From NCBI GenBank assembly GCA_031262285.1, contig JAISHZ010000081.1:1-11801 (forward strand): a DNA stretch of 11,801 nucleotides, read 5' to 3'. The translations under genes and the position numbers were made by a program. Numbering within the stretch: the first letter of the stretch is position 1; the number at the start of each line of letters is the position of its first letter. Origin of the DNA: Lachnospiraceae bacterium. Lineage in GTDB: Bacteria; Bacillota_A; Clostridia; Lachnospirales; Lachnospiraceae. This document shows, one piece after another, positions 7,417 through 11,801 of the stretch. The notes under the pieces were generated by a model that was not told the origin of the DNA, did not search any database, and saw only the letters and a list, made by a program, of their open reading frames with translations.

Positions 7417-8445
7417 ATGATAACGATTAGTTTGTGTATGATTGTTAAAAATGAGGAACGGGTATTACGTCGGTGTCTGGATTGTGTCAAGGATCTTGTA
7501 GACGAGTTGATCATCGTGGACACCGGATCTACGGACGCAACGAAGCAGATTGCTGCTCAATATACTGATCAGCTTTTTGATTTTCGTTGGATTGATGATT
7601 TTTCGGCAGCACGCAATTTTGCGTTTTCGAAAGCAACGCAGGAATATATTTATTCCGCCGATGCGGATGAAGTCATTGATGCAATCAATCAACAACGATT
7701 TTTAGAATTAAAAAAGACCTTATCAAAAGAAGTTGAAATCGTACAAATGAAGTACGGTAATCAATTACAATATGGTACAGTATATAATTACGACGAAGAA
7801 CTTCGCCCCAAACTTTTTCGGCGTTTGAGAGAATTTTGTTGGGAAGGATCGGTTCATGAGATGGTTCGATTAGAACCGGTCATTCTGGAGTGCGACGTGG
7901 TGATCACACATATGCCGCTTGCGCCACATGGTTCCAGAGATTTGACTATTTTCAAACAACAAATCCTCTCATCCGTAAAATTATCAAAGCGATTACAAAA
8001 TATGTACGCGAAAGAATTGTATATGGTCGGAGAGTTGGACGATTTTGCTTGTGCAGCGCACTATTTTGAAGAGTCGGTAGCAAATTCCACCAGAGGGGAG
8101 GACGAAATCAAAGAAGCTGCGTGTATCGCTGCCAAAGCTGCAAGATTGGCAGGGGATGAGCTTCGCTTTATGAAATATGCTTGCAAAGCCATAGCACTTG
8201 AGAGTTGTTCTGAAATTTGTATGGAATTGGGACTATTCTACGAAGCAAAAGAGGATTTTGAGGAAGCTATTATTTGGTATTATAACGCCGCTTATCAAAC
8301 GACACCTAGTCTGTCGATCACCGCAGGTACTTCATTACCTCTCAACGGAATCGCTCGGTGCTATTACATCCTTGGTAAACCGGATGACGCAATTGAGTAT
8401 GAGAAGCTGGCACGAGAAGCGAGTCAGCCTCGGATGGAGGGATAA
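7417..8445 (+). CDS. GT2 glycosyltransferase with C-terminal TPR-like repeats
   Basis: The 342-residue product has no signal peptide or membrane helix, so it is probably cytosolic. The N-terminal GT-A domain shows SLCMIVKNEE (5-14), VDTGSTDAT (34-42), FSAARNFA (62-69), the DxD-type ADADE (81-85) and a WEGSVHE motif, all typical of the TPR-containing GT2 group that includes the SunS peptide glycosyltransferase. Residues about 200-340 are alpha-helical, with TPR-like units such as AAHYFEESV, CMELGLFYEAKEDFEEAIIWY and CYYILGKPDDAIEYEKLA. Such proteins often glycosylate proteins, including flagellin and bacteriocins, with the repeats binding the acceptor. Next to pseB, flagellin or surface-protein glycosylation is plausible, but no acceptor gene is in the window. 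GGGAG lies six bases before the ATG. The gene ends the operon and is followed by a hairpin terminator. Confidence 0.88.
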   Translation: MITISLCMIVKNEERVLRRCLDCVKDLVDELIIVDTGSTDATKQIAAQYTDQLFDFRWIDDFSAARNFAFSKATQEYIYSADADEVIDAINQQRFLELKKTLSKEVEIVQMKYGNQLQYGTVYNYDEELRPKLFRRLREFCWEGSVHEMVRLEPVILECDVVITHMPLAPHGSRDLTIFKQQILSSVKLSKRLQNMYAKELYMVGELDDFACAAHYFEESVANSTRGEDEIKEAACIAAKAARLAGDELRFMKYACKAIALESCSEICMELGLFYEAKEDFEEAIIWYYNAAYQTTPSLSITAGTSLPLNGIARCYYILGKPDDAIEYEKLAREASQPRMEG

Positions 8446-8509
8446 TGTGTAGGCGCAGCAACAAAAAAAGGTCATTATAAATTTAAAAAATCTGGATAAA
8501 GTGACGAAA

Positions 8510-8560
8510 CGGCGACAGAAATCTGCTTTGGAGATACGATTCTGCCGCCGCTTTATATTT
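8510..8560 (+). terminator. Terminator of the sugar operon
   Basis: CGGCG-A-CAGAA-A-TC (8510-8523) pairs with GATTCTGCCGCCG (8538-8550). The stem has about 12 base pairs, with one mismatch and one bulged A, around a 14-base loop. CTTTATATTTT follows. It lies 65 bases after the last glycosyltransferase stop. Since the next genes are convergent on the minus strand, it could also stop transcription from the right, although the T tract is weaker on that side. Confidence 0.6.
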
Positions 8561-8605
8561 TGAAGATACGAAAGAGTGTAGTTGGCGGAACACAGAATGT
8601 GACGT

Positions 8606-8868
8606 TTAACATCCTAGCTCCAGTTCCGAAAACAACTTGTCCTCGGGATGATGAGGATTGAATCCTTCCGGTAAAATCCATTCTTCTATTTCGTTGTCTG
8701 TTTTGATCTCAACAGGGTCGTTTTGTAGAATAAACCGAGCTTCGCCATCCGTATCGATCACCTCGGTTTCTTTGGTTCCGTTTTCTTCTTGGTAATTGGT
8801 GTGATCGCTGTTTGGATCAGCCTTCTTGCTGCACCTACCAAATAGATTTCTAATATTATTTTTCTCAT
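8606..8868 (-). pseudogene. Small lipoprotein gene broken by a 1-base deletion at the lipobox
   Basis: From the ATG at 8868 the frame reads MRKIILEIYLVG, like the signal peptide of the adjacent lysozyme lipoprotein (MRKIILVICLVVLAGC), and then shifts. The other frame continues SKKADPNSDHTNYQEENG, through EEWILPEGFNPHHPEDK, to LELGC and a stop at 8606. Adding one T after GGT restores L-V-G-C, a perfect lipobox, followed by SKKAD. The span of 263 bases is one short of 88 codons, which fits a single deletion. The repaired protein would be an acidic lipoprotein of about 88 residues. I do not recognise the mature part. It lies 15 bases after the lysozyme gene on the same strand. A sequencing error at this base is the main alternative to real decay. 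Confidence 0.65.
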
Positions 8869-8883
8869 CTATCTCTACTTTTC

Positions 8884-9654
8884 TTACTTTAAAAATTCAT
8901 TACAAAAATTGTCATGACAAGACGTAATGGCTTTCTCTTTACTAACCCCATAGTACTGATATGAAGCTATTATTCTTTCTCTTAAACCACTATCGCACAT
9001 ACATCCATTTACTTTTTTCCTACACTCCATAAACGCTTTGTATCCCTCCTTACCTTTATGCCATTTATCACAAAGCTGGCACTTTGATCCGTTGTTCACT
9101 TGGTAATTTGCTGATATAGTGTATGTAGCAATCACTACGCTCCTGCTCTCGTCTTTTAACGAGTTCATGTAGCTAGTTCCACATATTTCATTGTAACCTT
9201 TATCCAACTCCCATAACATGTACTCTATCTGAGTATCAAGATCATACCAATTATTGCTATTACCTGCGCGGTTTATGAGCTTCGATCTTCTTCCACCGTC
9301 CCACTGTACTATGCCAAATGCGTGACCGCTGTTGTTAACTGTATTTCCACTTGCCGTACCACCTTCTCTACAGTTTTCACACCATTTCGTGTAGGAGTGA
9401 TTGCTCGAGTTGTTCTGTATTACTGTTGGATCAAAGGTTCTGTTCTCATTACATAAGTTCCCAAGTATGCCGGCTATGGCTATATCGTTGTACCCGTGGT
9501 TTTCCAATGCCTCCCTTATCTTTGACTCGCGTTGTTTAACATCGTCATCTGTCGGTATATACGGTAAGTATTCATCGTAATCTGGACCGCCTGGTTCCTT
9601 CTTACCACAACCTGCCAGAACCACCAAACAAATTACTAGAATTATTTTTCTCAT
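8884..9654 (-). CDS. Cys-rich lipoprotein with phage-tail-lysozyme-like domain
   Basis: The 256-residue product has a lipoprotein signal, MRKIILVICLVV, then lipobox LAGC with lipidated Cys16. A polar linker (17-40) is followed by a domain resembling phage tail lysozyme (Phage_lysozyme2 type): AIAGILGNLCNEN (59-71), with Glu70 the likely catalytic acid, FDPTVIQN (74-81), GHAFGIVQWDGGRR (110-123) and TQIEYMLWEL (141-150). It would cut peptidoglycan glycan strands at the outer face of the membrane. The mature part has 11 further Cys (68, 92, 95, 158, 192, 195, 211, 218, 220, 246, 251), including two CxxC pairs, suggesting disulfides or metal binding; that is unusual for the family. AGGAG lies upstream of the ATG. 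Similar lysozymes occur in conjugative elements and prophages, so a role in wall opening for a mobile element is possible. A broken paralog lies immediately upstream. Confidence 0.8.
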   Translation of the reverse strand: MRKIILVICLVVLAGCGKKEPGGPDYDEYLPYIPTDDDVKQRESKIREALENHGYNDIAIAGILGNLCNENRTFDPTVIQNNSSNHSYTKWCENCREGGTASGNTVNNSGHAFGIVQWDGGRRSKLINRAGNSNNWYDLDTQIEYMLWELDKGYNEICGTSYMNSLKDESRSVVIATYTISANYQVNNGSKCQLCDKWHKGKEGYKAFMECRKKVNGCMCDSGLRERIIASYQYYGVSKEKAITSCHDNFCNEFLK

Positions 9655-9691
9655 ATCGTTCCTCTTCTCCTTTTCTTTTTTACTTCACTAA

Positions 9692-9856
9692 TCAAAATTC
9701 GTTATGACAAGACGCCGTAGCCTCATTATCACTAAATTCGAAGTAATTGTAGGCTGTTTGTATTCTTGTTTTGAAGCTACTGTCGTATATGCAACCTTGA
9801 ATCTCTCTAGCATTTTGATTTAGAAGTGGATAATTAACGTTATCAGGTACTTTGTT
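9692..9856 (-). pseudogene. C-terminal remnant of a second lysozyme lipoprotein
   Basis: An open stretch of 54 codons without a start ends at 9692. Its tail, GCIYDSSFKTRIQ then NYFEFSDNEATASCHNEF, aligns with the C-terminus of the adjacent lysozyme lipoprotein, GCMCDSGLRERII then YQYYGVSKEKAITSCHDNF. Shared positions include the G-C, D-S, R-I, Y-x-Y, S-C-H and final F. The catalytic domain and signal peptide are missing; in frame the sequence runs back only to a stop at 9857-9859. This shows that two related lysozyme genes once stood in tandem. It has no ribosome binding site of its own and is not expected to be expressed. Confidence 0.65.
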
Positions 9857-9859
9857 TTA

Positions 9860-10005
9860 TCAGCCTATATCCAATCCTTCTTTTTCCGCCTCGGACTTCA
9901 GCTTTTCAATTTCTAATTCTGCTTTGAGATTTCTAAGCTCTGCTTTTTTATTAAGGCTTCCTTTTCGATTTCTGAAATGTATCCTGTATTCGTCGTTCCT
10001 AACAT
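9860..10005 (-). pseudogene. Short coiled-coil ORF split over two frames at A AAA AAG
   Basis: From an ATG at 10005 one frame reads MLGTTNTGYISEIEKEALIKK and then QSLEISKQN before a stop. The -1 frame from the same place gives AELRNLKAELEIEKLKSEA and ends at 9860. Joined at the A AAA AAG run (9943-9949) the two parts make one charged coiled-coil tail: EIEKEALIKK-AELRNLKAELEIEK. Either one A has been lost from the run (decay or sequencing error) or the sequence is read by -1 frameshifting; AAGGA lies about nine bases before the run. There is no strong ribosome binding site before the ATG, so it may be only the tail of a former gene. The continuous 66-codon frame back to a GTG at 10060 is Arg-rich in its first half and looks like a shadow there. 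Family not recognised. Confidence 0.4.
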
Positions 10006-10027
10006 ACTTTTCGTTACTCTTCAGGCG

Positions 10028-10050
10028 TCGGCGAACGCGTGAATTGTAAC
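10028..10050 (+). repeat. Right copy of 23-base direct repeat
   Basis: This copy matches 55-77 at 21 of 23 bases in the same orientation, with the 13 bases CGTGAATTGTAAC identical. It lies just upstream (in minus-strand terms) of the split coiled-coil ORF, where the gene-free AT-rich stretch begins. Confidence 0.4.
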
Positions 10051-10246
10051 CATTGCACACAATAAACAGTAATTAATTGCAACTCAATTTTGACAATCCG
10101 ATCTCAAATATCCACGACAAATTATTCGATTTTCAAAGAGCTTTCGAATATTTTATCTCTTATATCGCTAAACTAAAACCATCTATAGTTCCTTTTCGTA
10201 AAATTCGACATTATTTTTACTTAATTTTTCACATACCATGTTTTTC

Positions 10247-10262
10247 GTCCGCTTCAGCGGAC
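10247..10262. repeat. Perfect hairpin GTCCGC-TTCA-GCGGAC
   Basis: The perfect 6-base GC-rich stem has a 4-base loop. A T run lies before it on the plus strand and no T run follows it on either strand, so it is not a standard terminator. Confidence 0.6.
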
Positions 10263-10276
10263 ATCTAATCGGTATT

Positions 10277-10297
10277 GAAAAGCGTTCTTTGCTTTTC
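10277..10297. repeat. Perfect hairpin GAAAAGC / GCTTTTC
   Basis: Seven-base perfect arms with a 7-base loop lie 14 bases after the previous hairpin. No T tract follows on the plus strand. Read with its neighbour, it forms a tandem pair of stems. Confidence 0.55.
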
Positions 10298-10340
10298 ACA
10301 TTATACCATTATCATCATATAGCCAGTATTTATCCTTGTT

Positions 10341-10364
10341 TTCGGAACATTCCTCTGTACCGAA
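10341..10364 (+). repeat. Hairpin TTCGGaACA / TGTaCCGAA
   Basis: Nine-base arms with one A-A mismatch and a TTCCTC loop. Its 3' arm overlaps the 5' arm of the larger dyad at 10361-10432, so the two structures exclude each other. Confidence 0.5.
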
Positions 10365-10432
10365 CTGCAACTTTCTGACACTTCAAATCGTAATAGAGAT
10401 GCCAGTATTGTAAATACTATATTTGCAGTTCG
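10361..10432 (+). repeat. 10-base inverted repeat enclosing a second dyad
   Basis: CGAACTGCAA (10361-10370) is the exact reverse complement of TTGCAGTTCG (10423-10432), with a 52-base interval. Inside it, AGTATT-GTA-AATACT (10404-10418) is a perfect small dyad. The result is a two-way or multi-branched fold. Confidence 0.55.
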
Positions 10433-10450
10433 CATTAACTCCGCTATACT
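10423..10450 (+). promoter_or_regulatory. Orphan promoter candidate in the gene-free stretch
   Basis: TTGCAG, a 16-base spacer and TATACT. Transcription would begin near 10457 and run through the dyad TTCATTT/AAATGAA (10476-10496) toward the nuclease gene, with no ORF in between. It could give a small RNA or a long leader for the nuclease. Confidence 0.35.
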
Positions 10451-10475
10451 CGTATAAATGTAGAAAAATCCAAAA

Positions 10476-10496
10476 TTCATTTATCAAACAAATGAA
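10476..10496. repeat. Perfect hairpin TTCATTT / AAATGAA
   Basis: Seven-base perfect arms with a 7-base loop, AT-rich, about 20 bases after the expected start of the orphan promoter. Confidence 0.45.
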
Positions 10497-10561
10497 CATC
10501 TCAAGACATTGTGTAAAATCAATTGACGTAATTAAAGTTTTTTGATAAGCTAACTTCACTT

Positions 10562-10615
10562 GATCATCTCATGATCTATTACACATTTCAGATTTTTTCA
10601 TATGCGGTTTCCGCA
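10562..10615. repeat. Two further dyads before the nuclease promoter
   Basis: GATCAT-CTC-ATGATC (10562-10576) and TGCGG-TTT-CCGCA (10601-10615) are both perfect. The second has six T before it and seven A after it, which on both strands puts the T tract on the wrong side for a terminator. The outer T and A tracts could extend the stem. Confidence 0.45.
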
Positions 10616-10663
10616 CAGTTTCAAAAAAAGGTAAACTTAAAATCACAAAATGAACATTGGAGG

Positions 10664-10704
10664 AATTGCATTCATTTAGCTATTTTGCTATACTAAATGC
10701 AATT
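10664..10704. promoter_or_regulatory. 9-base dyad enclosing the nuclease promoter (possible operator)
   Basis: AATTGCATT (10664-10672) is the exact reverse complement of AATGCAATT (10696-10704). The left arm covers the -35 and the right arm begins just after the -10, so a dimeric repressor bound here would cover the promoter. No regulator gene is visible in the window. Confidence 0.4.
10666..10694 (+). promoter_or_regulatory. Promoter of the nuclease gene
   Basis: TTGCAT (-35), exactly 17 bases, TATACT (-10), preceded by TGC (extended -10). Transcription would begin near 10701, about 50 bases before the start codon. This rules out the longer reading frame that begins at 10657, upstream of the promoter. 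Confidence 0.65.
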
Positions 10705-10722
10705 GTAAACCATTTCGTCCGG

Positions 10723-10747
10723 TTTCCTCCAAGACAAAAGGAGGAAA
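10723..10747 (+). promoter_or_regulatory. Hairpin hiding the nuclease ribosome binding site
   Basis: TTTCCTCC (10723-10730) pairs perfectly over eight bases with GGAGGAAA (10740-10747), with a 9-base A-rich loop. The 3' arm is the Shine-Dalgarno sequence itself, ending two bases before the ATG at 10750. In the folded mRNA the site would be closed, which suggests low or controlled translation of the nuclease. Confidence 0.6.
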
Positions 10748-10749
10748 AC

Positions 10750-11763
10750 ATGACAACGCACCAGAATCAAGAACAACCGGAACCAAAGAAGCTGGGATCT
10801 TCGAAAAAACCAAGTCTTTTCAAAAAGCAAACCGAACCTATTTTCATGTCTCCGTTAGACGATCCTGTTTTAAATGCCATTTTTGATAATGTAAAGAACG
10901 CGGGGTTGGCAGCACAGAGTTTGGTGGGAAGCATCCTACAAGAGGATGGACATCGCATCAAGAGAGTCATCAGCGTCGTACCGCAAAGATACTACAAAAT
11001 ATATCCGAATAAACGTGGGTGTAGAGTTGATATTCTGATAGAAACCGAAGACAACGAGACGATCATCGCTGAAGTACAAACATCTAAGGAACCAATGGGA
11101 ACCAGAAACCTCTTTGAAGCGGCACAAGTTATTCTGGCGAACAGTCCCAAAGGCTCTGATGTATGGAAACACAACAAAATCATGCCCCGAATCTACATCA
11201 TCAACATTTTGGATTTTATCTTGAGGGATAATCACGATGATGCGATTCAACCGGTAGGGATCCTCTACGCAAAAGGAACATCCGATGTTGCGATCCCCAA
11301 TTTGCGAATCTACAATGTTCAACTTCCCTTGTTTCGCACAAAAGAACATGATTTTGATAAACCGCTTGATGCATGGTTATACATACTGGATACTGCTCAC
11401 CAAAAAGAGATCCCGGTAGGAGAGGTGATTGCCATGAATGAAAAATTAAAGAAAACGGTAGAAGCTGACTTAGGTCTGAAGCAATTTACTCGTCAGTATG
11501 CAAGAGCTTCCGCGAGTGCGAAAACACAAAAAGAATGGGCGATGTACTGTAGTGAAAAGATGCGGATGAAGGGAATGCTTTGGGCCGCCGAATCTACCGG
11601 TGAAGCCCGAGGAAGAACTGAGGGACAATTACAAGATATTCGGAATCTGATGGTATCGATGAATATGTCTGCAGAACAAGCTATGAAAGCATTATTAATA
11701 CCGCAATCAGAAATATCACATTATACAACATTACTACAAGATAGTAATGGAGATATTCGGTAA
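10750..11763 (+). CDS. Rpn-family PD-(D/E)XK nuclease (putative transposase)
   Basis: The 337-residue product belongs to the PD-(D/E)XK nuclease family transposase/recombination-promoting nuclease group. Residues 33-50 (MSPLDDPVLNAIFDNVKN) are the usual family entry. The nuclease core shows RVDILIET with Asp94 and IIAEVQTSK with Glu108-x-Gln110, the E-x-Q form typical of Rpn proteins, then PRIYIINILDF (146-156). The C-terminal 50 residues have GRTEGQ and the helical NMSAEQAMKALLIPQSEI, the common tail of this family. These proteins cut DNA and can promote RecA-independent recombination; they occur in many copies per genome. I start at the ATG at 10750 because of the strong GGAGG before it and the promoter at 10666-10694; an ATG at 10657 has neither. 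A 94-base near-identical fragment lies at 2904-2997. No partner genes are adjacent. Confidence 0.88.
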   Translation: MTTHQNQEQPEPKKLGSSKKPSLFKKQTEPIFMSPLDDPVLNAIFDNVKNAGLAAQSLVGSILQEDGHRIKRVISVVPQRYYKIYPNKRGCRVDILIETEDNETIIAEVQTSKEPMGTRNLFEAAQVILANSPKGSDVWKHNKIMPRIYIINILDFILRDNHDDAIQPVGILYAKGTSDVAIPNLRIYNVQLPLFRTKEHDFDKPLDAWLYILDTAHQKEIPVGEVIAMNEKLKKTVEADLGLKQFTRQYARASASAKTQKEWAMYCSEKMRMKGMLWAAESTGEARGRTEGQLQDIRNLMVSMNMSAEQAMKALLIPQSEISHYTTLLQDSNGDIR

Positions 11764-11801
11764 TTTCCCTACATTTCGTAGATCCTTCAGATATCTTCCG
11801 T

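Larger units (their letters stand above)
10061..10656. other. Gene-free AT-rich stretch with many inverted repeats
   Basis: No convincing gene is seen on either strand in about 600 bases. The one plus-strand frame of about 60 codons here (10077-10268) begins at TTG, has no ribosome binding site and is not recognisable. The stretch holds at least seven dyads: 10247-10262, 10277-10297, 10341-10364, 10361-10432, 10404-10418, 10476-10496, 10562-10576 and 10601-10615 (some nested), plus an orphan promoter at 10423-10450. It could encode a structured RNA, or it could be the worn ends of small mobile repeats. Confidence 0.5.

Noticed and set aside
10601..10629. TGCGG-TTT-CCGCA hairpin as a terminator
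   Set aside because: On both strands the T run comes before the stem and an A run after it, the wrong order for intrinsic termination.
10657..10749. Extension of the nuclease from the ATG at 10657
   Set aside because: The promoter lies inside this stretch, and the strong ribosome binding site serves the ATG at 10750.
10936..11349. Minus-strand ORF of 137 codons opposite the nuclease
   Set aside because: It is wholly inside the conserved nuclease core, has no ribosome binding site or recognisable product, and is the expected antisense frame.
1..11801. CRISPR array, tRNA, rRNA or toxin-antitoxin pair
   Set aside because: No regularly spaced repeats, no tRNA-like or rRNA-like sequence, and no adjacent small toxin and antitoxin genes were seen on either strand.

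Overview
The window looks like a chromosomal accessory region of a Bacillota (Firmicute). This rests on strong GGAGG-type ribosome binding sites, sigma-A-like promoters, a lipoprotein signal beginning MRKII, an Rpn/PD-(D/E)XK transposase-like nuclease and a moderate to low GC content judged by eye. The genus cannot be named from the sequence alone.

Left half (about 100-4521, all minus strand): a secreted two-part protein with a C-terminal SGNH esterase-like domain, followed by two paralogous polytopic membrane proteins about 420 residues long. A 94-base fragment of an Rpn-type nuclease gene, carrying an in-frame stop, sits between the SGNH gene and the first membrane protein. It is about 93% identical (87/94, hand count) to part of the intact nuclease gene at the right end of the window.

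Middle (4632-8560, plus strand): a surface-sugar operon running divergently from the SGNH gene. It encodes a PseB-type UDP-GlcNAc 4,6-dehydratase (inverting), a GNAT acetyltransferase resembling PseH, a CsbB/GtrB-like polyprenyl-phosphate glycosyltransferase with two C-terminal membrane helices, and a cytosolic GT2 glycosyltransferase with a C-terminal TPR-like region. An imperfect hairpin terminator follows. A reasonable inference is that the two divergent groups build, attach and modify a pseudaminic-acid-like or other dideoxy amino sugar glycan on the cell surface or flagellum. The aminotransferase, hydrolase, synthase and cytidylyltransferase needed for a full pseudaminic acid pathway are not in the window.

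Right part (8606-10060, minus strand): a degenerate lysozyme/lipoprotein island. It holds one intact Cys-rich lipoprotein with a phage-tail-lysozyme-like domain, a second small lipoprotein broken by one missing base exactly at its lipobox, a C-terminal fragment of a second lysozyme paralog, and a short coiled-coil ORF split over two frames at an A AAA AAG run. This patch is more AT-rich and more decayed than the sugar genes.

Far right (10061-11763): about 600 bases without a convincing gene, AT-rich and unusually dense in inverted repeats, then a complete Rpn-family nuclease. That gene has a good extended -10 promoter inside a 9-bp dyad, and its Shine-Dalgarno sequence is the 3' arm of a perfect 8-bp hairpin. 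A 23-base imperfect direct repeat (21/23) lies at 55-77 and 10028-10050, outside the glycan and lysozyme genes.
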